Program-made: the position numbers and the translations under genes | Part shown: positions 48,368-56,638 of the stretch, piece by piece | Position numbering within the stretch: position 1 is the first letter of the stretch | Layout of the letters: the number at the start of each line of letters is the position of its first letter | The notes under the pieces: model-generated | Database searches by the model: none | Seen by the model: only the letters and a program-made list of their open reading frames with translations | Told to the model about the DNA's origin: nothing | Origin: VRUE01 sp963715455 | GTDB lineage: Bacteria; Actinomycetota; Thermoleophilia; Solirubrobacterales; 70-9 | Length of the DNA stretch: 64,000 nucleotides | NCBI GenBank assembly: GCA_963715455.1 | Contig: OY970245.1 | Location: 2,294,001 to 2,358,000, forward strand | Direction of reading: 5' to 3'

Positions 48368-49326
48368 CCTGCAAGCTCCTCCCGAATCTCCTTGGGCAGC
48401 ATGAAGCGCACGTCCTCCTGGACTGTGCGCAGCTCGGAAACCTCTTCGGCGCCGCGCTCGCGAAAGAGCTCGACGAGGCGCTCGACCAGCTCCTCGGGTG
48501 CGCTGGCTCCGGAGGTGATGCCAACCGTCTCGACCCCCTCGAGCCACTGCTCTTCGACCTGAGTGTGATTGTCGATCAGGTGGGAGTCAGCGCCGTGTTC
48601 GCGCGCCACCTCGACCAGGCGGTTGGAGTTGGAGGAGTTGGTCGAGCCGATGACGAGCACCAGCTCGCACTCGCGGGCAAGCTGCTTGACGGCGATCTGG
48701 CGATTGGTCGTCGCGTAACAGATGTCGTCCGACTTGGAGCTGACGATCGCCGGGAACTTGGCGCGCAGGGCGGCGATCACCTCCGCCGTCTCATCGACCG
48801 AGAGCGTCGTCTGGGTGATGAAGGCGACCTTTTCAGGATCGGGCACCTCGAGCGACTCAACCTCGTCGGCGGTTTCGATCAGAACGATGCTTTCCGGAGC
48901 CTCGCCGGTCGTCCCTTCGACCTCCTCATGGCCCTCGTGGCCGATCATCACGATCGTGTAGCCCTCGGCGGCGAAGCGCCGCGCGGAGACGTGGACCTTG
49001 GTGACCAGCGGGCAGGTGGCGTCGATCGTGCGCAGCTCGCGGGCAGCGGCGTTCTCGTGCACCGCCGGGGCAACGCCGTGGGCCGAGAAGACGACCATCT
49101 CACCCTCCGGCACCTCGCTCTCCTCCTCGACGAAGATCGCGCCGCGCTTGGCGAGCTCCTGCACGACGTGCTTGTTGTGGACGATCTCCTTGCGCACGTA
49201 GACGGGTGCGCCGTAGAGCTCGAGGGCGCGCTCGACCGTCTGCACGGCGCGGTCGACGCCGGCGCAGTAGCCGCGCGGAGCGGCGAGCAGGACCCGCTTG
49301 GGGGCTGCGATTGCAACGGGAGGCAT
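48325..49326 (-). CDS. ispH: 4-hydroxy-3-methylbut-2-enyl diphosphate reductase
   Basis: 333 residues. Three cluster cysteines are in GYCAGVDRAV, DATCPLVTKVH and DDICYATTNRQ. HGVAPAVHENAAAREL and TSGASAPEELVERL are also typical. It is the last enzyme of the MEP isoprenoid pathway and makes IPP and DMAPP using a [4Fe-4S] cluster, so it depends on SUF-type assembly. The C-terminal 14 codons lie in the terminator palindrome. Confidence 0.95.
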   Translation of the reverse strand: MPPVAIAAPKRVLLAAPRGYCAGVDRAVQTVERALELYGAPVYVRKEIVHNKHVVQELAKRGAIFVEEESEVPEGEMVVFSAHGVAPAVHENAAARELRTIDATCPLVTKVHVSARRFAAEGYTIVMIGHEGHEEVEGTTGEAPESIVLIETADEVESLEVPDPEKVAFITQTTLSVDETAEVIAALRAKFPAIVSSKSDDICYATTNRQIAVKQLARECELVLVIGSTNSSNSNRLVEVAREHGADSHLIDNHTQVEEQWLEGVETVGITSGASAPEELVERLVELFRERGAEEVSELRTVQEDVRFMLPKEIREELAGREAQGLSVGQSPA

Positions 49327-49405
49327 GGCTGCAGGGTAGCGGTGGTGGGCTTGCGACCGGGCTAGCAGGCTGGCCCCGGTTTGCGCGCGTGGCTAGCCTT
49401 GCACA

Positions 49406-50818
49406 ATGGCAACGCGTGGACACCAGCTGGACCGGCTGACGGCAGTCGACGCCTCCTTCCTCACCAACGAGACCTCGGCCAGCCACATGCACATCGGCGG
49501 AATCCTCCTCTTCGAGGGGCCGCCGCCGAAATACGTCGACCTGGTCGAGCACGTGCGCGGCCGCCTCAGTCAGGTGCCGCGCTTTCGTCAGCGCCTCGTG
49601 GTGCCACCGCTGGAGGCGGGCCGGCCGCTGTGGGCCGACGACGTCAACTTCAACCTGACCTACCACATCCGTCACTCAGCGCTGCCCGACCCGGGCGGCG
49701 AACAGCAGCTCAAGCGGCTCGCCGCACGGGTCTTCTCGCAGCAGCTCGATCGCTCCAAGCCGCTCTGGGAGATCTGGCTGGTGCAGGGCTTGGAGCGCGA
49801 CCGCTTCGCCCTGCTGACCAAGACTCACCACGCAATGGTCGATGGTGTCTCGGGGGTCGACATCGGCACGGTGCTCTTCGACCTAGAGCCTGTTCCTAAG
49901 CCGGCCACGAGCGAGGATGGCTGGGTTCCTCGGCCCGAGCCGAGCACCGCGGACCTGGTCGCGCGCGGCGCGGTTGACGCGGCAACGGCGCCGGTGAAGC
50001 TGATCGAGCGCGCGATCGCCGCGGTGCGCCACCCCGAGATGGCCGCGCGTCGTGTCGGCGAGGCACTGGAGGGAGTCGGAGAGGTCGTCGGCGCCTTCGC
50101 TGACCCAGCCCCCGACGTCCCCCTCAACCAGAAGATCGGCCCCCACCGACGCTTCACCTGGGCGAGCTCAGAGCTGGCCACCTTCAAACGCATCAAGGAC
50201 GCTCTGGGCGGCACCGTCAACGATGTAGTGCTGGCCGTAGTGACCGGGGCGCTACGCGACTGGCTGCACGCGCGCGGGGTGCGCACCGAGGGGCTCGAGC
50301 TGCGCGCCCTGGTGCCGGTCTCGATTCGAGCCGAGGACGAGCAAGGCAACCTCGGCAACCGAATCGCGGCGATGCGTGGACCGCTGCCGGTTTACGTAGA
50401 GGACCCGGTGCGGCGCCTGCGCGTGGTCAGCGAGCAGATGGAGGGCCTGAAGCGCTCCAAGCAAGCGCTGGGCGCCGAAGTGATCTCGCGCTTCAACGAC
50501 TTCGCGCCGCCGACCCTGTTGGCGCAGGCCTCACGGATCAACTTCTCGACCCGCCTCTTCAACATGATCGTCACCAACGTTCCGGGGCCGCAGATCCCCC
50601 TCTACGTGCTCGGCCGTGAGCTGGAGGAGGTCTTCCCGGTCGCCTTCCTGCCGCCGAACCACGCGATGGCGGTGGCGATCATGAGCTACAACGGCAAGGT
50701 CGGCTTCGGCCTGCTGGCCGACTACGACTCGATGGAGGACGTCGAAACCTTCGCCGAGGGGCTCAACCGGTCGCTGGAGGAGCTCGAGGAAGCGGCAGCC
50801 GCTGCGGCGGCGGCCTGA
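49406..50818 (+). CDS. Wax ester synthase/diacylglycerol acyltransferase (WS/DGAT)
   Basis: 470 residues. The catalytic HHAMVDG motif is at 141-147 (TKTHHAMVDGVSGVDI), with the N-terminal LTAVDASFLTNETSASHMHI and a late NVPGPQIPLYVLGRELEEVF, both conserved in the family. It makes triacylglycerol and wax esters from acyl-CoA at the inner membrane face. It diverges from ispH by 79 bp. An fxsA gene follows. Confidence 0.93.
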   Translation: MATRGHQLDRLTAVDASFLTNETSASHMHIGGILLFEGPPPKYVDLVEHVRGRLSQVPRFRQRLVVPPLEAGRPLWADDVNFNLTYHIRHSALPDPGGEQQLKRLAARVFSQQLDRSKPLWEIWLVQGLERDRFALLTKTHHAMVDGVSGVDIGTVLFDLEPVPKPATSEDGWVPRPEPSTADLVARGAVDAATAPVKLIERAIAAVRHPEMAARRVGEALEGVGEVVGAFADPAPDVPLNQKIGPHRRFTWASSELATFKRIKDALGGTVNDVVLAVVTGALRDWLHARGVRTEGLELRALVPVSIRAEDEQGNLGNRIAAMRGPLPVYVEDPVRRLRVVSEQMEGLKRSKQALGAEVISRFNDFAPPTLLAQASRINFSTRLFNMIVTNVPGPQIPLYVLGRELEEVFPVAFLPPNHAMAVAIMSYNGKVGFGLLADYDSMEDVETFAEGLNRSLEELEEAAAAAAAA

Positions 50819-50844
50819 GCGAGCGGCCTCTCTAGGCTTGGGGC

Positions 50845-51345
50845 ATGGCCATCCTCCTTGCCCTCTTCATCGTCGTGCCGATCGTCGAGCTCTACGTGAT
50901 CATCCAGATCGGCTCGCTGATCGGCGTCTGGCCGACGATCGCCCTGCTGCTCGCCGATGCCGTATTGGGCTCGCTGCTGCTGCGCCAGCAGGGCCGCGGC
51001 GCCTGGCGTCGCTTCAACCTCGCCCTGGCCGAGCGCCGCTTCCCCGGCCGTGAGGTCGCCGACGGCCTCTTGATCGCGATCGGCGGCACCCTGCTGCTCA
51101 CCCCCGGCTTCGTCACCGACATCGTCGGCCTGATCTTCCTCATCCCACCGAGCCGGGCGATCGTTCGACGCCTGCTGCGCGGTTACGTGGGCAAGCGCTT
51201 CGTCGTCGTCGGCGCACCGGGAGCCGGCGGCTTCGGCGCATCGCCTCCTAGCGAGCCCGGCACACCTCCTCCACCTCGCCGCACCTACGACTACGACGCC
51301 ACCGCCGAAGAGATCGACTCAGAGGACCCGCGCCTGCCGGGCTAG
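50845..51345 (+). CDS. fxsA: FxsA family membrane protein
   Basis: 166 residues. ALFIVVPIVELYVIIQIGSL, GVWPTIALLLADAVLGSLLL and LLLTPGFVTDIVGLIFLIPP are the family hallmark: three to four membrane helices with a conserved acidic residue and TPGFVTD. The basic, Pro-rich tail is cytoplasmic. FxsA in E. coli protects from F-plasmid exclusion by T7; its normal role is unclear. It follows the WS/DGAT gene by 26 bp. Confidence 0.9.
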   Translation: MAILLALFIVVPIVELYVIIQIGSLIGVWPTIALLLADAVLGSLLLRQQGRGAWRRFNLALAERRFPGREVADGLLIAIGGTLLLTPGFVTDIVGLIFLIPPSRAIVRRLLRGYVGKRFVVVGAPGAGGFGASPPSEPGTPPPPRRTYDYDATAEEIDSEDPRLPG

Positions 51346-51418
51346 AACCAGTTCCCAACCGCAGATTCGCGACCGCTCCTGCATTTGGCACCGCATGGGT
51401 GGTGAATGCAGCAAAGAC

Positions 51419-51535
51419 CTAGAAGCCGAGGGCGAACTTGGCGTCCTCGGTCATCATCACGCGGAAGACCCGACACTTCTCCCTGCAAAATAGCAATTTC
51501 TGTTTTAGGTGGGGATGGTGGTGGGGATGCAAGTC
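51419..51535 (-). pseudogene. Decayed gene tail A, related to tail B at 55459
   Basis: On the minus strand the last codons read MMTEDAKFALGF then TAG (51421-51419). Upstream the sequence aligns with tail B over about 100 bases (shared CCCTGCAAA, GGGGATG and GGCGAACTTGGC-type stretches on the plus strand) but has stops and shifts. The remaining gap 51346-51783 holds a GC-rich hairpin near 51635-51660 and no other gene that I can see. Confidence 0.5.
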
Positions 51536-51783
51536 AAGATGCGACTCCGATGCGAGCCCGACGCGGGATCCCGGGATAGAGGCCGTTCATCCGGGTGGGC
51601 TGTCCTTGGTTACCTCAGAGACGTGCCGACAGGTGCGCGCCCCTGATCTTGACGGGCGCGGATCACGTCCTGGTCGAGCGTGACAGTGGTTCGAGTATTC
51701 GGCTTAAGGGACACTATCCCTCAGCGTGCAGCTATCTGACCGAGTACCTGCCGGTGCTTGAGGACACCTAATCGAGCGATTAC

Positions 51784-53310
51784 TCAACGAGGCACGACGG
51801 TAGCCTTGAAGTGCAACTGCTCGTTGAACTCGACTCCCGCGCAGTTGCCGTGCGGAGTGAAGCCCCCGAAGTCCCCGATGTCAACGCCACCGAGGGTAAT
51901 CCCGTCTTCGAGCACGCGTTTCTTGATCGGTGCTGAGGAGACTGGGCAGTCGGGCTCGTGGATCCAGGAGCCCGGAGGATGGCTCCAGACTTCGGTCGAA
52001 CCAGGTTGCGGTATTAGCGCGATCGGGCGCCCGTCGGCGCTGTTGATCGTCGCCGTGCCGATCAACGTCTCGCCCTCCCAGAGCGATCCATAGAGGCGCA
52101 TCAGGATGTAGCGGCCGCGCTTGCGTGGCTGGAAGCCGACTCGGAGGCGGCCATTGGATGTGACGGTGCCCTGGTTATCCAGCAGTGCGGTGAAGGCGAT
52201 CCGGTCGCCGACTCGCACGCTGCCGGTGTTGAGCGTGTCGGAAGTCCTGCCCTCGATGCCGAAGGTCGGGGCTATCGTCCCGAATTCGGCCTTGCCGAGG
52301 AAGTTCCAGCTGGCCCCGAACTCGACCAGCACACGTTGCCCGCTCGCCAGAGGCCCAACCGGAATGTAGTCCGCCAAGCCTTGGTAGGGGCTCCGAAGTT
52401 CGACCGGTGTTATGTAGGGGATTGTTCCCGATTCCCATTTCGCGGTTCGGAGTAGATCTCCATCAGGTTCCGACACCCGCGCCTTCACCGCCCGGCCGCC
52501 CCACTCAATTTGGAGATCTTCGACTTGGTTGGTCCAGGGGTGGAAGTAGACCCAGGGGCTGCCCATCAGCACCGCCCCGTTCGGGGTCGCGACGAGGAGC
52601 CTGAGACGGTAGTCGCCCACGGTTTGGGGATCCTGCTCGTAGTCAGTCCAAAGGACCAGCGGGTAACTCGTGACGGGTGCTTTGTTTTCGAGGGTAAGGG
52701 CGAGGGCGAGGTGATCGGTGGGATCGGCCCTGATCTGCGTGGCCCAACGGTCGTCGTAGCTGCGGTTCGCAACGCGGAGTCCGGCCGAGAGGTTGTAGCG
52801 AGGGCTGGTGGTCATTTCCTCGGGGCTCGCTTCGGAACGACCCGCCGCTGAGGGGCGATCAGGGCCGGAAACGCTCGATCCACCGCGCTCTACCTGTGTG
52901 ATGAGGAAGGCAGCGATGGCAATCGCGAGGAGGGCCAGTGGGGCGCCGAGGAGAACACGGCGACGGAGCCTTTGCACCCCGTTTCTATCCGCGGCGACGC
53001 TCTCTCGTTCCTTGGGCGGCACGTTTGCCGGGGGCTGTCCGGTCCAGCTCCTGCCGATCGTCCGATGGGAGTCGGAGCCCTTCGGCTCAACATGCCGGCG
53101 GGTGAGCAAGGTCAGGATCGCGGCTGCGGCGAGGAGAAAGACTCCAGCGGCAAAGACGAAGCTCCACGGCGGCTGCAGCTGGAGGAGCGCTGAGAGGAGC
53201 GCCGTTGCCACGGCACCGCCCCCAACCGACCAGAGCCACTGGGCCAGGCTGGCCGCGTTTAGACCGTGCCAGAGCCACGAACCGATTTCTTTCGCCTTCG
53301 GCGCTCGCAC
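51784..53310 (-). CDS. Membrane protein of unknown function, partner of the DUF4365 gene
   Basis: 508 residues. Two N-terminal helices (about 28-43 and 50-68), a polar Arg-rich loop, a third helix (about 117-137, VLLGAPLALLAIAIAAFLIT), then a 360-residue predicted beta-rich region (VANRSYDDRWATQIRADPTD, LVEFGASWNFLGKAEFGTIA) that should lie on one side of the membrane, probably outside. No enzyme motif is visible. It starts 51 bp after the DUF4365-TPR stop and is likely co-transcribed. Confidence 0.68.
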   Translation of the reverse strand: MRAPKAKEIGSWLWHGLNAASLAQWLWSVGGGAVATALLSALLQLQPPWSFVFAAGVFLLAAAAILTLLTRRHVEPKGSDSHRTIGRSWTGQPPANVPPKERESVAADRNGVQRLRRRVLLGAPLALLAIAIAAFLITQVERGGSSVSGPDRPSAAGRSEASPEEMTTSPRYNLSAGLRVANRSYDDRWATQIRADPTDHLALALTLENKAPVTSYPLVLWTDYEQDPQTVGDYRLRLLVATPNGAVLMGSPWVYFHPWTNQVEDLQIEWGGRAVKARVSEPDGDLLRTAKWESGTIPYITPVELRSPYQGLADYIPVGPLASGQRVLVEFGASWNFLGKAEFGTIAPTFGIEGRTSDTLNTGSVRVGDRIAFTALLDNQGTVTSNGRLRVGFQPRKRGRYILMRLYGSLWEGETLIGTATINSADGRPIALIPQPGSTEVWSHPPGSWIHEPDCPVSSAPIKKRVLEDGITLGGVDIGDFGGFTPHGNCAGVEFNEQLHFKATVVPR

Positions 53311-53361
53311 GAGTGGAGCGTAGTCTCTGAAGGTCAGACCAGCGGAGGTGTCTCGACTGAG

Positions 53362-55341
53362 TTAGTCGCGGCGGGTGGCGGCGCCGGGAACAATCATGCT
53401 CTCGACCTCTTGGCCGCTGTTGACGAAGCGCAGCTCGAAGCCGTCTGAGCGTGGATCGGCCAACTCATCGACCATCTCGGCAAGGCCCGAGATCAGCTCC
53501 CCACGGGCGTCGGGTTCCATGTGCTCGGTGACCAAAGCGTTGATCGTCGGCAGGACCTTTTGACCCGTTAGGCGCTCTCCGGTGACCAGGATCATCGGCA
53601 GCAGCTCGCCGCGGCCCTCCCGCCATAGGTGAATAAAGGCAAAAGCCCAGGCCTCGGCGTCCCATGGCTGGCAGAGCGCGGCATTGAGGAACATCAGACC
53701 GGCCTGCTCGCGCTCCCCTAGCTTCTCTACCGCCGAAGCTAGGTTCCACCAGGCGAGACCATTGAGCCCGTCCTCAGCGAGCGCATCCCAGCACTTGTCG
53801 GCGATTTCCTCTTCCCCGGCGGCAGCCCCATCGTCGGGAACGACATCAGCGACCAGTTTGATCGCAGCCTGAGGATTGCGCTCCTGATCGTGCAAGCCAC
53901 GCCAATCGATAAGGAAATCGAGTAGCCCGGTCTTCAAGTAGTACTCCGATCCGGATTCGAAGCTCTCGATGTCCTCGAGGAATTCCCTGAACGCCTCTCG
54001 CGCCTGCGAATAGTGCCCCGCGAACATCAGGGCATCGGCACGCAGCAGAGGTGCTAGATCGCCTCCGCCCAGGTCGATCGCCTTTCCGTAAGCCTCAGCC
54101 GACTCGTCGAACCGGCCAGAAAAGAAGAGGACCCCGGCCAGCTCATGCCAAAAATGAGCTCGCTCGCGGTATTCAGGATCGAGCTCGGCCGCGCGCTCGT
54201 AGAGCTCGATTGAAGGTCCAGGGTCCTGCTGGGTTCGGTGGTGGTTCGCCAGCGAGAGCGCCTCGCGGGAGGCCTCGACCTGCTCCCCGACCGCTTCGCG
54301 GCGTTCGATTCGCCGCTGCATCGCTGCCCGGTACTCGTCGATCTCCGTCGGGCTCAAAGAACTACTGTGCCGGCGGAAGGCAAGCGTGAAGAACATGCTG
54401 GTGTTGTGCTCGCCGCTCAAGCCACTGGCGTCGATCTCCTCCGCCACAGCCAGTGCCTCGCTGATCCGGCGCGCGGTGGTCATCGCCCCGGCCAAGAGCA
54501 TCGCCGCCTCGGGCTGCTCAACGAGCGTCGAGCGGGCGAAGAACGTCGTCGTCATTCGTGCCGCCAACTCAGCCTGACCCCAGCGAGCGAAAGCCGCCCC
54601 GACCAACGTCATCAAGTCGATCGCAATTTGCTCGCCATTGGAACCAGGGTCATAGTCACCGCCGAGGTCATAGCTTGACGCGATCATTCCCGGCATCTCG
54701 ACCGCGAGATAGAGACCGCGAACCAGGAGGCGCCCGTTCGCTTTGTCCTTGCGCAGCTCGACTACGTCGGGTCGCTTCGTCGCCTCCGCCTTTACCGCCA
54801 ATTCGATCTCGGCGCTGGTCAACCCAAAGGGTGGCTCCTCGATCTCCAATTCGAGAAAGAACGGGAGCGGGGGCGAAACCGAGCGCAGCTCCAAGAAGCT
54901 TCGCGCCTCCTTCGCCAAGCGCTCTGAATCTCCCTCGCCGAAGCGGTCCTCAAGCGCCCAGTGAAAGGTCATAGAGGCCGCATTTGCCTTGGGTGGGTGC
55001 TTGCCCGGCAGGGGCGAATGCCACCAACGCACGTAGAGGTCGTCCTTTGCAGCCACGTATCGGACCATCAGAAGCGGCAGCGGCAAGGAGCTGTAGAGGT
55101 TGGCGTGCTCGATCGGGATCGAGCGCTTCAACTCCTCGCCGGTGCCTTCGCCGTCGGTCGCCTTCAGCTGCAGGTAATAGCGGAGCCCGGTTGCCTTGTC
55201 ATCCTCGTCGAACTCCTCGACGGTGCCGTCGATGCCGTAGTCGGGAACGTCGTCGCGAAACAAGAAGCGCTCGTCGAGCGCCGCCTTAAAGGCATCGCGA
55301 GACTCTTCCTCAACCCGCTGGGCGCGAGTGCGTTTCGGCAT
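53362..55341 (-). CDS. DUF4365 (nuclease-fold) and TPR protein
   Basis: 659 residues. The N-terminal domain (about 1-150) matches DUF4365: RAQRVEEESRDAFKAALDER, DDVPDYGIDGTVEEF and YYLQLKATDGEG, with Asp in DYGID and the QLKAT lysine fitting the PD-(D/E)xK-like core where Gln replaces the acidic residue. A helical middle leads to TPR-type repeats (about 360-560; SIELYERAAELDPEYRERAH, RFDESAEAYGKAIDLGGGDL). DUF4365 proteins often occur near defence genes. It is first of a two-gene unit with the 508-aa membrane protein. Confidence 0.75.
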   Translation of the reverse strand: MPKRTRAQRVEEESRDAFKAALDERFLFRDDVPDYGIDGTVEEFDEDDKATGLRYYLQLKATDGEGTGEELKRSIPIEHANLYSSLPLPLLMVRYVAAKDDLYVRWWHSPLPGKHPPKANAASMTFHWALEDRFGEGDSERLAKEARSFLELRSVSPPLPFFLELEIEEPPFGLTSAEIELAVKAEATKRPDVVELRKDKANGRLLVRGLYLAVEMPGMIASSYDLGGDYDPGSNGEQIAIDLMTLVGAAFARWGQAELAARMTTTFFARSTLVEQPEAAMLLAGAMTTARRISEALAVAEEIDASGLSGEHNTSMFFTLAFRRHSSSLSPTEIDEYRAAMQRRIERREAVGEQVEASREALSLANHHRTQQDPGPSIELYERAAELDPEYRERAHFWHELAGVLFFSGRFDESAEAYGKAIDLGGGDLAPLLRADALMFAGHYSQAREAFREFLEDIESFESGSEYYLKTGLLDFLIDWRGLHDQERNPQAAIKLVADVVPDDGAAAGEEEIADKCWDALAEDGLNGLAWWNLASAVEKLGEREQAGLMFLNAALCQPWDAEAWAFAFIHLWREGRGELLPMILVTGERLTGQKVLPTINALVTEHMEPDARGELISGLAEMVDELADPRSDGFELRFVNSGQEVESMIVPGAATRRD

Positions 55342-55458
55342 CGGTGAGACCGTAGCGTTTCGGTCACGCGCACCGCCTCGGGAGGACCGCAGGGCAGACT
55401 CAAGAGAAGTTGCCGTTGGAGGTCGCCAGGGTTACCCTTATGATCCCGCAAACCGTGC

Positions 55459-55580
55459 CTAGAAACCCAATGCGAACTTGGCATCATCACTCATCAACTC
55501 GGGACTAGGAGCGTAAGTTGTCCCTGCAAAGCCGATTCCTTGGTCATGTGGGATGGCCTTGGGGATGACGATCTCTAGAG
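55459..55580 (-). pseudogene. Decayed gene tail B, related to tail A
   Basis: On the minus strand the frame reads VIPKAIPHDQGIGFAGTTYA then PSPELMSDDAKFALGF and TAG (55461-55459). It stays open about 40 codons but has no start or full domain and then meets stops. Its last codons match tail A (SDDAKFALGF against TEDAKFALGF). The protein family is not recognised; phage-structural C-termini are one possibility. The gap 55342-55638 otherwise appears empty. Confidence 0.5.
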
Positions 55581-55638
55581 CAAAGAGCTATTCGCGTCCC
55601 CCGGCGAGTCCAGGAGTCCGAGACCGTCGCCCCCTGGG

Positions 55639-55986
55639 CTAGGTGATCCGCGAACCGCGAGACGGACGGTCGACGGCGCGCGAAGCATAGGTGCGAAGCT
55701 CGTCCAGAAGAACCCGCAAGGGCGTGGCGAGCCTGTGGTCTGGAGCAAGCCGATAGCGGCGCTTGGCGTCGGGCGGCTCGACCACGCCGAGGTCACGGAG
55801 GACTCGCACGACTTCGTATGCGGTGGCTTGTCCGCACCCGGTGCGCTCGGTTAGCTCGGCCACGGTCCACCCTTTCTTCGGACGCGTGGTGATCGCCTCC
55901 AGCAGCAGGCGCCGCCGTTCGCCACCCAGGAACCAGTTGGGAACCACATCCGCGTGAGGAGTTTCGGTGTTGCCTGCCTTCGTCAT
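55639..55986 (-). CDS. Winged-helix transcriptional regulator
   Basis: 115 residues. The HTH core is clear: RRRLLLEAITTRPKKGWTVA, ELTERTGCGQATAYEVVRVL, RDLGVVEPPDAKRRYRLAPD, typical of ArsR/MarR-like winged helices. It is divergent from the 207-aa gene at 56015, with a perfect palindrome in between. It probably represses both genes. Confidence 0.82.
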   Translation of the reverse strand: MTKAGNTETPHADVVPNWFLGGERRRLLLEAITTRPKKGWTVAELTERTGCGQATAYEVVRVLRDLGVVEPPDAKRRYRLAPDHRLATPLRVLLDELRTYASRAVDRPSRGSRIT

Positions 55987-55997
55987 CCGAGCAGGAT

Positions 55998-56016
55998 ATT
56001 ATGGTTAAACCATAAT
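55998..56016. promoter_or_regulatory. Perfect palindrome operator over a divergent promoter and a start codon
   Basis: ATTATGGTT, A, AACCATAAT: 9-bp perfect arms. The right arm overlaps the ATG of the plus-strand gene (56015) and the left arm lies 12 bases upstream of the regulator ATG (55986). TATTAT and CATAAT boxes inside it can serve as -10 elements. It is a strong candidate site for the adjacent wHTH protein. Confidence 0.65.
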
Positions 56017-56638
56017 GAATCTGCAGCTGGTCAGTTTGTCGCCACCATCAAGCGACGGCTTCGAGATCCCCAAGCGCGACCTACGGCGTATGCCGACGCG
56101 TCCGGGCGTCAGCCAGACGCGGCTCTCCCTGACCATCGCGGCGACATTGGCGGAGGCGGCCGGAGACGTGGCCCGAGAAGAGGGGCTTCGCGAGGACGCC
56201 TGGATCGGCCTCGCTGTCGAGAGCGAGCGGGCGTTGCGCCTGCTGGGGCTGGACGACGCCAGCGGCGCGCGGTTCCGCGCCGTGCTCGACGCGGCCGCAG
56301 CGAATCCCCTCCCCCCTGTTCCTGGATTGCCGGTCCGGATAAGGGACTTCGCCGCCGCTCTACGCAGCCTTCGCGGTCAGCAAGATGCCGAGGTCGTGCG
56401 CTTGGGTGTGCCTGGACAGGCCGAGGTCACGGTCAGTGCCCGCATTCCGTTTCACTCGGCGGTAGCGTGGCAGCGGGGTGCCATCGAAGCCGGGCTGACG
56501 CTCGGAGAGTGGGCCGCCGAGCATCTGCGAAAGCTGCCCAGGGACAGGCTGCTCTGGGAAGCTGCGGCGGTCGAAGCCGGCGAGACCCTCGCCGAGTGGG
56601 TGCTCGATCAGGCGGTGCGGCGTCCCTCGGCGCGCTGA
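56015..56638 (+). CDS. Hypothetical protein divergent from the wHTH regulator
   Basis: 207 residues. It reads a linker-rich N-terminus, then helical SLTIAATLAEAAGDVAREEG and AESERALRLLGLDDASGARF-like text, ending in two helical repeats (AIEAGLTLGEWAAEHLRKLP and AVEAGETLAEWVLDQAVRRP) that resemble each other. No family recognised. Its 3' end overlaps the convergent 374-aa gene by 31 bp. Under likely control of the palindrome at its start. Confidence 0.6.
   Translation: MNLQLVSLSPPSSDGFEIPKRDLRRMPTRPGVSQTRLSLTIAATLAEAAGDVAREEGLREDAWIGLAVESERALRLLGLDDASGARFRAVLDAAAANPLPPVPGLPVRIRDFAAALRSLRGQQDAEVVRLGVPGQAEVTVSARIPFHSAVAWQRGAIEAGLTLGEWAAEHLRKLPRDRLLWEAAAVEAGETLAEWVLDQAVRRPSAR

Noticed and set aside
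51660..51720. GGTTCGAGT stretch resembling a tRNA T-loop
   Set aside because: The T-stem and acceptor do not pair, so no tRNA can be drawn.
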